DNA of 64,000 bases from Heligmosomoides polygyrus polygyrus (GCA_947396885.1 OX377204.1:24435706-24499705), one strand, 5' to 3'; positions 42,619-52,788 are shown, counted from the first letter of the stretch. Made by a program: numbers and translations. Notes: generated from the letters alone by a model not told the origin.

Positions 42619-42740
42619 TAGTTTCCCGAGTTTCGGCGAAGCGGAGTACTCGTCGATACATTCTGAACCGACTGTGAACCTCGAGACATGATACGAGAGA
42701 GTCTCTCAGCTTTGAGCTTTTCTCGCTCTTCCTTAGGCAT
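42615..42740 (-). CDS. Short ORF upstream of the CR1-like endonuclease (41 codons)
   Basis: ATG at 42740 gives a Lys/Glu/Arg-rich peptide beginning MPKEEREKLKAERLSR and ending RRNSGNY at a TGA (42615-42617), which overlaps the beginning of the endonuclease frame. It could be the tail of a lost ORF1 or a leader peptide. There is no independent evidence of translation. Confidence 0.3.
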   Translation of the reverse strand: MPKEEREKLKAERLSRIMSRGSQSVQNVSTSTPLRRNSGNY

Positions 42741-42780
42741 GGAATGACGTATGTGAATATTACAAAAGAGCCGAGACTTT

Positions 42781-43060
42781 TTGAGTTTTATCGAAATTCC
42801 CAGTTGCTCTACTTAGGAAATGCTCTTAGCCTGTCCAGCTTGCCTTTGGAGTGCGCCGTAAACAATGCATATAGAACCTATCAATCGAGTGGGCGCGAGA
42901 GCGTGTAGAGTGACCGTTTCGGGAGTTTTATCGGAAATTCCCAGCAGCCCTACTCAGAAATTGCCTTAGGACGAAGCTTGCCTTTGGAGTGCGCCGTGAA
43001 CAATGCATACAGAATCGAACCTATCAATAGAGTAGGCGCGACCACCCGCAAATAGCACGC
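42781..43060 (+). repeat. Satellite-like units, continuation
   Basis: Resumes at GAGTTTTATCGAAATTCCCA, exactly where the unit was cut at 39519. Two CCTTTGGAGTGCGCC landmarks follow (42844 and 42983). It ends where the inner arm sequence begins. Confidence 0.8.
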
Positions 43061-43705
43061 ACGAGTGTGTTCGGAGCGCAATAACTCTGTAGAGATCGAA
43101 TCGTTCCAGCTGCGGCTTGTGGATTTTGTAGGTAGTAGAAAGCTTTAGTAGTCCGCGAACGTGCAGCTATATAGCTTCTAAACAAGCGAAACTATAGCGG
43201 CGCGAAAATGCAGGTTAGCCGTGTGGGACATGATTTTTTCCGAATTCAGTTGACCCCTGCAGGAAGACGAGGCGTGCTAACAGCATGCAAACGCGTATGC
43301 TAGCAGAGCACTGAAGGCACTTTACGATGACATGCTCATCACTCCTCAGCTGCTTGAACTGCCTTGGCCTCATCTGCCAGTTTAGAGCGGCGTAAGATAG
43401 CGGTTAGAGTTCCTTGTGCTCTTACTCACCTAGATTTGAGCTTTCAAATCTCGCAATGGCACCGCTATCTTCAGCTCGAAGAGCTCTATCGAACGGTGGC
43501 ACTCTCGACCAATTTCGGAAAAATGGATTTTTCGAGGATTTCCCATCGAGGACGTGGGCCGAGGCTGCGCGGACGATGAGTCATCGAAAATCGATATTTT
43601 CGAAATTGGCCAAATTTTCTCGTTCAAAATCATCTAGTGGTTATTTTGTGCGCTGATTACGAATCCGACGTCCGTTTTTGAAAAGTTCGTCGATTTCGGT
43701 AGGTA
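43060..43705 (+). repeat. Inner arm, left copy
   Basis: Reverse-complement homology to 43895-44330 and to 44680-45235. Landmarks: GAGCGCAATAACTCTGTAGA, AGCATGCAAACGCGTATGC, TGACATGCTCATCACTCCTC, CGGTGGCACTCTCGACCAAT, GAGGACGTGGGCCGAGGCTG. An 80-codon open frame in it is mirrored in the other arms and is not a gene. Confidence 0.85.
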
Positions 43706-43894
43706 GCCTGCCGTTTGAGGGTGGTCGGGTCAGGATCACCGATCACTCTCAGTCATCAGTATAGGTGTCTTCTGCCATAATCAGCCAAATGGACTTCTTC
43801 ATCGTGTTAGACATTCCGAATAACCCCTGCCCTTAGATGAAGTTTGAGCAAAATTGGTGACCCTGACACGATCACCCCCAGTTATCCAGAAGAA

Positions 43895-44400
43895 AATCCA
43901 AAACTTACCGAAATCGGCGAATTTTTCAAAAAACGGACGTCGGATTCGTAATCAGCGCACAAATAACCACTAGATGATTTTGAACAAGAAAGTCTGGCCA
44001 ACTTCGAAAATATCGATTTTCGATTACTCATCGTCCGCGCAGTCTCGGCCCACGTCCTCGATGGGAAATTGTCAAAAAATCGCTTTCTCCAGAATTGGTC
44101 GAGAGTGTGACACCATTCGATAGAGCTTTTCGTGCTGAAGCTAACGATTTTATTGCGAGTGTCGAAAATTCAAATATGGGAGAGTAAGGGTGCAGGAAAC
44201 TTCAACGCTAAGTCCACCTCCATGAAATGGCAGCTGGGGCTAAGGCGGTTTAGGCAGCTGAGGAGTTGTGAGCATGTCATCGTAAAGCGCCTTAAGTGTT
44301 CTGCTCGCCCATACATTTGTAGGCCGGTATCTCTCCGCTTCTTGCCGCAGGGGTCGAAATTGGAAGAAATCGTGTCACACAAGGCTAACCTGCATTTTCG
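43895..44400 (-). repeat. Inner arm, second copy (inverted)
   Basis: Begins AAAAAACGGACGTCGGATTC, the inverse of 43660-43685, and runs through CCACGTCCTCGATGGGAAAT and AGCATGTCATCGTAAAGCGC. The ~190-bp spacer to the left copy (43706-43894) includes GAGCAAAATTGGTGACCCTG, related to repeats at 59.4 kb. Confidence 0.8.
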
Positions 44401-44679
44401 CAGGGCCGTAACTTAGTCCAATCATAAGCCACATTGCTCTGTTTCAGCGCACTATTAGAGCATTTTACTGCCTACAAAACATACAAGCTGCACCCGGACA
44501 GGTTCACACATGACAGACTTCGCTTAACACACGGCGGCGCGTGCAATGCAATACAACAACGGTCCATGTTCTCCTCCTCTTACTCGCCCAGATTACAGTT
44601 TTTCCTACTCCCAATAACACCATTCAGTTGAGCATGAAAAGCTGGACCGATAGTATCTAGCATGGCCCAATAGTAAGAT
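44401..44679. other. Spacer between arm copies
   Basis: Low-similarity sequence; nothing recognised. Confidence 0.4.
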
Positions 44680-45530
44680 ATCGATTTTCTATGACGTCAT
44701 CGTCCGCGCAGGCTCGGGTCGGGCGCCCACGTCCTCGATGGGAAATCGTCGAAAAATCCATTTTTCCGAAATTGATCGAGAGTACCACCATTCGATAGAG
44801 CTCTTCGAGCTGAAGAAAAAGGTACCATTGTGAGATTCGAAAGCTCAAATCTGGGTAAGTAAGAGCGCAAGAAACTCTAACCGCTTTCTTACGCCGCTCT
44901 AAACTGGCAGATGAGGCCAAGGCAGTTCAGGCAGCTGAGGAGTGGTGAGCATGTCATCGTAAAGCGCCTTCAGTGTTCTGCTGGCATACGCGTTTGCATG
45001 TCGTTATCACGCCGGGTCTTCCTGCAGGGGTCGACTGAATTCGGAAAAAATCGTATCACACACGGCTAACCTGCATTTTCGCGCCGCTATAATTTCGCTT
45101 GTTTAGAAGCTATAAAGCTGCACGTTCGCGGACTACTAAAGCTTTCTACTACCTACAAAATCCACAAGCCGCAGCTGGAACGATTCGATCTCGACAGAGT
45201 TATTGCGCTCCAAACACACTCGCGCGTGCAATTTGCGAGTGGTCGCGCCTACTCGATTGATAGGTTCGATTCTGTATGCATTGTTTACGGCGCACTCCAA
45301 ATGCAAGCTTCACAGTCCTAAGGCAATTTCTGAGTAGGGCGGCTGGGAATTTCAATAAAATTTCCCAAACTGTCACTCTACAGGCTCTTCGCCCACTCGA
45401 CTGATTATGTCCGGCCTATATGCATTGTTCAACTCTATTGATTTATATGTAAAAAGATAGAGCTTGGCCTGCTGAGCTCAAATATATGTTTCTTTTCACA
45501 AGTGCTTGATTGGAACGCTCCAAAGCGGCT
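44680..45530 (-). repeat. Inner and outer arm, third copy (right side of the fold-back element)
   Basis: Repeats the second inner arm in the same orientation and then continues outward: GAGTTATTGCGCTCCAAAC, GATTGATAGGTTCGATTC, GCATTGTTTACGGCGCACTC (satellite unit reversed), and GCTTGGCCTGCTGAGCTCAA, ending at the right terminal repeat. Confidence 0.85.
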
Positions 45531-45714
45531 TTTTCGGGAATTGACCAAAAGGCATGCGCGGTACTGTACTCTCCTTTCCTAGTCTGATGTTCTGCAATCG
45601 GGTATTACGGCCCCCAACTACACGTCTAGGTCGGTATGCGTCGAAATTTCTGTTACTTGAATCCTAATGTTTGGATCCGTCTTGAGAAAGTTCTACTTTT
45701 ATATGGTCAAAAGT

Positions 45715-45935
45715 GTGCATGGTAGAGCAGTTGTAGAGGGCACTGACCACCTTATGCACCCTGCGTCGATTCTTTTGGTTTGAGTCTGTCCAAAATCAAC
45801 CCAACCTTCCAATTCGACTGATGAATCGGTACCGTATTTGTCTGAGAAAGTTGAATACTGCTTTGATCACTGCCTGACAATCGCAGCGCTGTAGGCCAAG
45901 TGCGCATTCAGACTTCCTTCAGCAGCTCCGGCAAA
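45715..45935 (+). repeat. SINE-like repeat with visible A box
   Basis: GCATGGTAGAGCAGTTGTAG matches an A-box-type head. It continues CAACCCAACCTTCC, GAATCGGTACCGTATTTGTC, CACTGCCTGACAATCGCAG and CCAAGTGCGCATTC, the family order in plus orientation. It starts about 150 bp outside the fold-back element. Confidence 0.6.
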
Positions 45936-48404
45936 AGTATAATGCTCGGCGCATCCCTCGGAGGGACTGAGTGAAGCCGCCCTTATGGTTTCAATCATTC
46001 ATCCTGTACACACTTAGAAGGAATTCAAATCGCATAGAACAGTCACATGAAGTCAATCAGATCAACCCCTCGCCTCTTTTAGCAAAATTATTAACGCGGG
46101 AAGGAGGACGCTCACCTCCTCAAGTCGTGATCATGAAGATTTCTACGACTAGAAAATGATATTCCTGCATACTATTACAATTATCTCACCTTTGAAGCAG
46201 ATGTTCCGAGATAACATCCAAACGCAAGTGTGGTGTAAGCAAGTCTAAAAAAGACTCCTATTGGAAGAAGTCAAATGAATCCTTTGACAGAATCTAATAG
46301 CAATCCCATCCCTTGCTATTTGCAATTTAAAAGCGTAATTAAGCTTTCTAAACCTTGCATGCGAAACCAGGCATGTAAGAAATGAATTAGAGTCATAGTG
46401 CTAATCGAAAACAACGAAGCAATTCCATCAAAACAACTTCGTATTGCACAGGTCAAAAACTTTTCGCCGTTTTCAGGCAATAAACACCGTTAACATCTAG
46501 CCATTTGGCGACTACAAAAAGTGACACGATCGAAATATTTCTTGCTAATAGACGTTTCCACGTCCGTGGGAAATTGGGTTTGTGAAGCCCATGTGCATGT
46601 GGAAGGCGTTTGCCATATCCCACCCTTTACTTAAGCTTTCCCGGATGAGTTGGAGCTTCATCGCATATTTCCCATAAATGTTGCAAATTGCTCAGCTCAA
46701 CTCTTCTATAGCAATATTCTTGACGTGGTGCTTCAGGTAGAATCTGAATACGTCCTCTATCTACCTTCAATCAGAAATGGTGGGAAGGGTTCGATTACCG
46801 CCTGGTGCTAGAGTTTTAAAATGAGAAATGTCATCATTTTTTTCGGCATTCAAAGATAAGTAATAGGACTTCTCTGAACGATATTGGGAATTATCACCCT
46901 CTTCTGTTCCTCCTTTGATGGATTTGAAGTTGCATTCAGTAGCTCTGCCAGGAGTACGCGTGGGGTTGCTAAGTCAGAGGGGCGCCGGTTGTTCCCTTCG
47001 CCTCGAATCGAGGTTCTTGGTTGGGTTTCCGTCGCGGCCAACAACGCCTTTCTTCCCTAAGAATTCGGTCAGTTGATGCACACTTGTCCGAAAGAAAAAA
47101 GAACTGATTTCTTTTCGTTTCTCGTTTCTATGCTGCGGTGGAATTTTAATGCATGGCTTAATCTCACAAAGGAATTGACTAAGCCGACCTTTCGTCTTTT
47201 TGTTCTCCTCAGGCACTATAGCAAATAAGGTCGTTCCTTGATTCCTCGTCACTTCTACGTCAGACAAGCACATGGCATGCTGTGGAGGGACAAGTCTACT
47301 CGACGTCTCGACAACACGTTCAAAAACGCTTGTAATTTATCAATATTGGTCCTCATTTGCGGCACAGCTGACGAGTGAACAAGGGCATCACTTTTTGAGG
47401 ATTTTTTAAATTGAGTGAGGTATTGTACATATTATGCAGGGATGCCTAGACATCTTCCTCGTCACGTTTTCTTAAAATAACGGTATTTCAGCGTAGCATT
47501 TTTCTGTGATTATGTGCATTTCTTTTTTGCAGAGGGATGGCTTTTCTGTACATTTTCCGCTGATGAAGGATACATGAACTTCTACCAGTTTCTCCAATAT
47601 CTGTATCGTTGTTCTTCTAAAGCCTTTCATCTGCTCGAGTATGATGCAAGCTTTGGCGTAGCGCTGTACTAAGCTACTCGTCCATCGGAAATATCTCTGT
47701 ACAAGGACAATGGGAAAGTCTTAGCAGTGCAAGTGTAATATGTTTACTTACAACATTCAAAAGCGTCATGGAGTGTCGAAACAACCGATTTCATCCCATT
47801 GTCTTCGCCAAAGGCATCTACCACATTTGGTAGTGTCTGGCTGCTTCATCACGTCTGCATTCATTCTCAGCGCGTCCATATTGCTTCAGCGATTGTAGGC
47901 TTTCATTTGCGCAATTTTTTCTTGTTTCATAGAAAAGAAGCCCTGAGCAAAGAGGGTCCGCTACTAGTGCGAACAGATACCCTTCGATATTTTGAACGCT
48001 TTTTTCATTCGTCAGCTTCTGACAGTGCAAGTTTCATTGCAGTCGAGGGCTTACATTCTTGGTTTCTTTCCTTCACACAAGGCTTTTGAACCATAACTTG
48101 CTTATTTGCACTTCGCAATCCTTTATACATTCTTCGTCGACTTCTGTGTATCACTGCTGTTCCCTTTCAATTCCCTGAACTCCTTAACTGATGAATATTC
48201 GTAACTTATATAGGTCTGGGTAGCTCAGTGAAACAAGCTCAAAAATCTAACACATAGATAAAGGATAGTTCGGAGCGCCTTTGAAAGCAGTTATGAGTGA
48301 ATGATGTACGAGATTTAATTCAAAGGATGAGCCTTTGGTGTAATGCAGGTACTTGCTTCACAATTACATGTGTTCTTTGTCTACTGGGCCTACACAATTA
48401 TTTG
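45936..48404. other. Long unassigned stretch
   Basis: Open frames up to about 99 codons (46974-47273 minus, 47799-48089 plus) without recognised domains. No repeat shared with elsewhere was seen. It could hold host introns or regulatory DNA, but I have no positive evidence. Confidence 0.4.
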
Positions 48405-48490
48405 CGGGCTATCAGGTAAACATTACAGTGTTTTATCCTTTCTAGCCTAATATCCATTCATCGACCCAGGTCGGATGCGTGGTTTGTTGT
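48405..48490 (-). repeat. SINE-like repeat, diverged fragment
   Basis: ACAGTGTTTTATCCTTTCTA then CCATTCATCGACCCAGG follows the minus-orientation body seen at 33505-33560. Confidence 0.5.
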
Positions 48491-48577
48491 TTGATCTCAG
48501 TCGATTTTGAAACAATTCCACAGCGCGTTTTATTTTCAAAAGCTCTAAAAAGTTTCACTGTTTTCATGTGAAAAGGA

Positions 48578-49295
48578 CATTTATTTTATTTATTTATTTA
48601 CCTACAGAATAGGCATAGTTAGAAATTGAAAGGTGAGATTAAAAGCGAAAACATAAGATATACATTAACACTTATAAAACCATGGGCAGCTGGTAAAGTG
48701 GCCTCAATAGGACAAAGGAAGCAACCGAAACTTATCGATAAACAACACCAAACAGCATAGCATCCGTCAAAGTCGACATATGACACTTTCAAACTTGACA
48801 CGACACGAAGAGATTCTGAAAACTTGAACAAACAGCCCTAGCTTATCTTCGTTTTCATTACGTAATTTCTTCAACTCCAGTAGGGTTGTTTATATAAAGA
48901 AGTCATACCTAGTCTGGGATTTATCGAGCATATAAAGTGTGAGCCTTCTTCTCCTAGACTTTGTTAGTGTCAAAGATCATCAAAGGAGACTATGTAGTAC
49001 ATCAATTAAAACTCTTTGTGTAGGAATAGTCTCCATCTCAGTGGGTCGTGAAACCTGGGCATGTTGTTAAATCAGATTTAAGTCTTCTGTGCCAGGCAAG
49101 TTTATTGTGATAAACTTTAATGTTGCCCAATGTTTTCAAACAAATCGTATTTTTCAGGGTCGTCTTTTGCGAGTTCTTTACTTTTTCGAAACAATAGACC
49201 AGGCCCTCATTAGGCCAAAGACTAGGTTCTCCAGCTGTCCATTTGCAGTGGGTTCCGCTATGAGTGTTAGAAGGTACCCCTACAATGTACACCAA
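48578..49295 (-). pseudogene. Degenerate CR1/Jockey-like 3' fragment with TTTA tail
   Basis: Minus-strand peptide at 49295-49041 includes GTHCKWTAGEPSLWPNEGLV, YCFEKVKNSQ and VYHNKLAWHRRLKSDL, resembling the post-RT region of CR1/Jockey LINEs (origin-of-vowel pattern SPLW, EKVQ, RR+DL). Further down the strand FKFSESLRVVSSLKVSYVDF fits the terminal conserved block. The copy ends in a TTTATTTATTTATTTA run (48585-48600, i.e. TAAA tail). Frames are badly broken, so the family call is tentative. Confidence 0.55.
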
Positions 49296-49483
49296 ATCAG
49301 CGCTGAGTGAAAGCTCAGCTATACGACCACTGTGTATTGAGCAACTGAGACCTATTGTGCGTGCAAGTCTCTTTCATAGTTATGTGTATAGAACTCGCGG
49401 TTTCGAGCTCTCTAAGTGGGTGGAACGGCAAGAGGTAGTTATTGAAACTCAGTCAGTTACATGTGATGTCGAAGTTATTATGT

Positions 49484-50556
49484 AGGTTGGAAAAAAATCT
49501 CTTCACACTTCAGTTTTTTTACCGTTTTCCTTGTAAACGCACTGACCAATATTGATTGCTGATTTCGTAATCCTATCGCATTTGTCTACCGTTCGCACAC
49601 GGACACAGGTCAAGACCCTTCTTGTACTTCGTTACCTATCCATTCCAATGCCAGATCTACCTCATGGCTATATTCGGCGCTGCATTCTTCATGAATTCAT
49701 TAAAGGACCTCCACCACGTTCATTAAAGGATCTACACCAATTAACGATATATATGGCTTGGGATCTACTACTCATCGCACCTGTCATGAATGGTTCGAAA
49801 AGTTTTCAAAGGGAGATTATTCACTCGAGGACAAAGTAAGGTCAGGAAGGCCAACTGAATTGGTCAACAGCTCTCCATCGCTGCTTTTCTTCTAAAGATA
49901 CGAAAGAAAATCGTTTCTGCCGCGGATTGTGATAGGCGATGATTCCAGGGTTCGTCAACTTCCAAAGAAAAAGGCAATCGGCAAAAAAAGGAGAGAACCC
50001 TAAGCCTGATCTCAAGCCCAATGTTCCCGAAAGGAAGGTTCTCTTGAGTGTTTGGTGGGATATCAGAGGAGTGATTTACTGGGAAACTCTCAGAAGAGGA
50101 GAGAAACTTAGTGCTGCAACATGCAGTGACTAACTCCACAAGATCGCCGTAGCTCTCCAAGAAAAGAAGTCTGAGAAGTCGAAGGTGATGATTCTGCATG
50201 ACAATGCAAAACCACCTGTTGCAAGACTCGCAAGAGAAACAATAAAGGAGCTGGGCTGGGAGGTAGTGCCACATACCCCGTATAGCCCTGACCTCGCCCC
50301 TACCGACTACCATCTCTTCCGTGCTTTCAAGCAAGAGATTGGAGAGAAATGTTTTAAAACGGATGAAGACCTCAAAAACTGGATTCAGCAATGGTTCGAT
50401 TCCAGAACTGCAGTCTATTATGCGAGAGGAATTGGAAAATTACACAGTCTTTGAAAAAGTGTAGTGGACAAAATGGAGATTATCTCATTTGATTTGACTT
50501 TGCAGTTGTGAAGTAATAAATCCTTGAAAAAATGAAAAAGCTCTTTTCCAACCTAA
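49484..50556 (+). mobile_element. Mariner family 3, copy 2 (about 1.07 kb, internally deleted)
   Basis: Termini TAGGTTGGAAAAAAATCTCT and GCTCTTTTCCAACCTAA match the 36757-38012 element. It is about 180 bp shorter because one internal block is gone. Confidence 0.88.
49650..50454 (+). pseudogene. Mariner transposase, family 3, deleted
   Basis: N-terminal MPDLPHGYIRRCILHEFIKG is followed by a short duplication of CATTAAAGGA-containing sequence, then WFEKFSKGDYSLEDKVRSGR up to PTEL. At 49862 the frame jumps to QQLSIAAFLL: relative to the sister copy about 175 bp (second helix-turn-helix) were lost between matching TTGG/GGTCAAC edges. The catalytic part reads KKGENPKPDLKPNVPERKVL, VMILHDNAKPPVA (second Asp; the usual His is Pro) and PYSPDLAPTDYHLF (third Asp). 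A stop follows TCSD at 50131. Inactive. Confidence 0.87.
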
Positions 50557-50639
50557 TATTTCCGCAGTGGCTCATTGTCGGTGTTTACGTAATGTGGTGG
50601 AAACGCCATCTTTCTATTCACTGGCTAGGTGTTTCTTAA

Positions 50640-50880
50640 CACGAACGCTGATGGTAAGTACTCTTCACGTCTCACCTGTGCCCTCCACAGGTCAAACAAG
50701 CATTGGGTTTTATGAACAATTGTCTTGTGTGCGTTGTCGCCCCCTTTCCCGAACGGACACATAACGCATTTCCTCAACACACAAGTGCGACCGTAGCTCC
50801 TACTTGAAGCAGCCAGTCGTTTAACGTTGTTTCCCGTTATGTCTACCAGTACAACACCGTTATTCAAATTTGTATGCAGT
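50640..50880 (-). pseudogene. Penelope-like endonuclease N-terminal fragment
   Basis: Minus-strand NNGVVLVDITGNNVKRLAA, RTCVLRKCVMCPFGKGGDNA and VHKTQCL correspond to the Cys-rich knuckle and first GIY half of the 7.1-kb copy. The YIG half is missing. It lies opposite in orientation to the Penelope-like 3' end at 51.4 kb. Confidence 0.75.
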
Positions 50881-51069
50881 AGGCAGTGGCGTACTTTTGT
50901 CGTGACGCACTCGGAAATGAGAGGCGGTTGAATACAAGCCTTCCATTCTCACGCACCTGTCGTATTCCATCGATTCGTTGTCATGATTCCTGCCTGTAAA
51001 ATAGGTCCAAGACGTGCGATATTGTGGGCTACCTTCGCGATTGTTGTTGCTCCTTGCTTACCGTAGATG

Positions 51070-51372
51070 AAAAGGTTAAAGGACGGCGTTACCTAATCGC
51101 CTTTGGGATGAGCCACGCTTTCCACTTCTACCCGATGTCCTGGAGGTGGTTGAATGCGAATTGGCCGCACAATAAGTTTCTGTGGACAGCATGAACAGTT
51201 CAGCGTTTTATCCTTCCCAGACAATCTGCTACCAATTCATGGACTCCTGGGGGATGGAGGGCTTGGTTGGCTTGGGTGGGGAATCCGAAGCGGGAATCTG
51301 GTAACGGGTACACCCGACAGCGTGCACCATCTCTGTGGCGCTATATGCGCCCGCCCCCGTGCAAACACATTA
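51070..51372 (-). repeat. tRNA-derived SINE-like repeat, near full length
   Basis: Plus-strand order: TAAAGGACGGCGTTACCTAA (3' block), CCCGATGTCCTGGAGGTGGT, GTTCAGCGTTTTATCCTTCC, CAATCTGCTACCAATTCATG, GGGCTTGGTTGGCTTGGGTG, GGGAATCCGAAGCGGG (B box reversed: CTTCGGATTCCC), TGTGGCGC (head). It shows the pol III-like B box best among the copies. Confidence 0.78.
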
Positions 51373-51394
51373 AATAATTAATTCGCGTTCTGGA

Positions 51395-51790
51395 CTCGGG
51401 AGCAAAATAATCCAACAATGTACAATCGAAACGAGTGCATTTCAATCACTGGCGACTTCCTGCCGATCATCCCGTTGTGCAAGCTCTGAGACCAGAGGCA
51501 TTCTAAACACACAACTGCAGTGTGGACTTGGACGCATATTGGGTCTCATCGATCATTAGTGGCCGTATAGCTGAGCACTCACTCAGCGCTGGTGGAACAA
51601 CGGTGAGTTTGGTGGGTACTTTCTAACGCTCGTGGAAGCCCATTGCGACTGGAGAGTTGGAGAATTCTTTGCCTCTGACGAAAGGAGCGCACCGTCTATC
51701 GTTTCGAAATACAATTGAAAAAGACGTTTTGTGCCGACACGTCAGGATATAATAAAGTTTTACTATCATCGCGTACCGAAGCGGCTCAGA
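51395..51790 (+). mobile_element. Penelope-like 3' end with last codons
   Basis: The first bases encode NNPTMYNRNECISITGDFLP then IIPLCKL-stop (51488), matching the C-terminus of the 7.1-kb copy. The 3' region aligns with 7635-7935 and contains CTCTGACGAAAGGAGCG and CGACACGTCAGGATATAATA followed by AAG. Confidence 0.8.
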
Positions 51791-52075
51791 AGACGAGTTT
51801 AATCTTTTTCTACGGATCTAAACACATATGAGATTTACAGTTCTTTGAAGACAAGCATCCTGGACCACCGCAATGCTATTTGGCATGGCCTTATATTTTT
51901 CTCCAAAACCTTTCATGTTCACCTTCTGTCTTGGACTCTTTCTAGGAGCGCTACATCAATCTTCCATCATCCTTCGCTAACAGGAATGAATCTTTGACCG
52001 TACCACAATGTCGCCTCCTTAAACACCGCTTAAAAGGAAAGGCATGGCATGAACGCTTCCTAAGTGACTACCGGT
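51791..52075. other. No recognisable feature
   Basis: Flank between Penelope-like debris and mariner; the mariner N-terminus and left terminal repeat were not found here. Confidence 0.4.
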
Positions 52076-52526
52076 GCCGATAGCATTTGTTTTGAGAGTT
52101 TTACCGACCTGGACGATAAGTTAAAGGGATTCGTGGAAGCTGAACCATCCCAAACAATTCACGGGATCGCGGAAGATCTAGACGTCAGTAAAACTGCTGT
52201 TTTGGGTGCTTTGGAACGCCTTGGGAAGGTGAAAAAGGTCAAAAAGTGGGTGCCTCACGAGTTGAGTGTGCGGCAAAAATTGTTACGTTTCGAGATTTGT
52301 TCTTCTCTACTTTTGCGCAACAAAACTGACCCGTTTTTGGATCGAATCATCACTTGTGATGAAAAGTGGATTCTTTATGATAACAGGAAAGGTTCCGCAT
52401 AGTGGTTGGACGCCAACGACTTCCTAGGCATTTCCAAAGGCGAACCTCCACCAAAAAGGCAATGACTGTGTGGTGGTCGGCGGCTGTTGTGATCCGTCAC
52501 CTTTTTGGCGCCAGGCCAAGCGAGGC

Positions 52527-52577
52527 CGGTTCGTCGATTTCCTTACAGATTGCTACTGTAAGGAAATCGACGAACCG
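52527..52577. repeat. Perfect 22-bp inverted repeat inside the transposase
   Basis: Arms 52527-52548 and 52556-52577 are exact reverse complements (CGGTTCGTCGATTTCCTTAC start) around the 7-base loop ATTGCTA. The right arm is the ancestral coding strand (YCKEIDE, then NRKLHQRQPALVN); the left arm is an inverted copy that has displaced the original sequence, a signature of template switching. Confidence 0.92.
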
Positions 52578-52776
52578 AAAACTGCATCAACGCCAGCCAG
52601 CATTGGTCAACAGAAGAGGTCCGATTCTTTTCCACGATAACGCTCGCCCACACGTATACAAGGCTATTTGAAAAATGAACGAATTAAGGGTTGAAGTTCT
52701 GCCTCACCCGCCATATTCTACAGAGCTCTCACCAACCGACTACCACCTTTTCAAACACTTTCAGAACATTCTCGCT

Positions 52777-52788
52777 GGTAAAACCTTC
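52777..52788 (+). repeat. Target-site duplication of RTE-B, left copy
   Basis: GGTAAAACCTTC, identical to 55950-55961. In the mariner frame it encodes GKTF. Confidence 0.93.

Larger units (their letters stand above)
39520..42780 (-). mobile_element. CR1-like non-LTR retrotransposon (about 3.26 kb) inserted in the satellite
   Basis: The satellite phrase GTGACCGTTT-GGGAGTTTTATC is split between 39519 and 42781. The 3' end (plus strand TTTATCTTTATCTTTATTGA at 39520) is an AAAGAT microsatellite tail of the kind that ends CR1-group elements. The minus strand carries endonuclease, reverse transcriptase and C-terminal domain in order, about 930 codons. A short 5' region remains, but no complete first ORF. 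This is the second best preserved retrotransposon in the window. Confidence 0.9.
38731..45568. mobile_element. Large fold-back (inverted-arm) DNA element, ~6.8 kb including a retrotransposon insertion
   Basis: The left edge TACAGTACCGCGCATG and the right edge CATGCGCGGTACTGTA are inverted. Homology continues inward as reverse complements: the GCCGCTTTGGAGCG block, the TTGAGCTCAGCAGGCCAAGC block, one or more satellite units, and a ~600-bp block with GAGCGCAATAACTCTGT. If the outer TA is the target duplication, the element begins CAGTACC. After subtracting the 3.26-kb LINE it is about 3.6 kb. No transposase is visible, so it is non-autonomous. A third, partial arm copy (44680-45100) repeats the 43900-44330 arm. 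Confidence 0.8.
52076..52788 (+). pseudogene. Mariner transposase (Hsmar1-like), left part, cut by RTE-B
   Basis: Recognisable from DDKLKGFVEAEPSQTIHGIA (second helix-turn-helix region) through KVKKWVPHELSVRQKLLRFE, IITCDEKWILYDNRKGSA (first Asp), a TAG at 52400 where mariners read Gln before Trp, ALVNRRGPILFHDNARPHV (second Asp, about 52635), a TGA at 52669, and PPYSTELSPTDYHLFKHFQN (third Asp, about 52730). A palindromic mutation at 52527-52577 disrupts the ITAEKYC-type segment. The frame breaks at 52788 inside GKTF and resumes at 55950. The N-terminal ~80 residues are absent. Confidence 0.88.

Noticed and set aside
43414..43656. 80-codon plus frame as a gene
   Set aside because: Located in the inner arm of the fold-back element and repeated with disruptions in the other arm copies.
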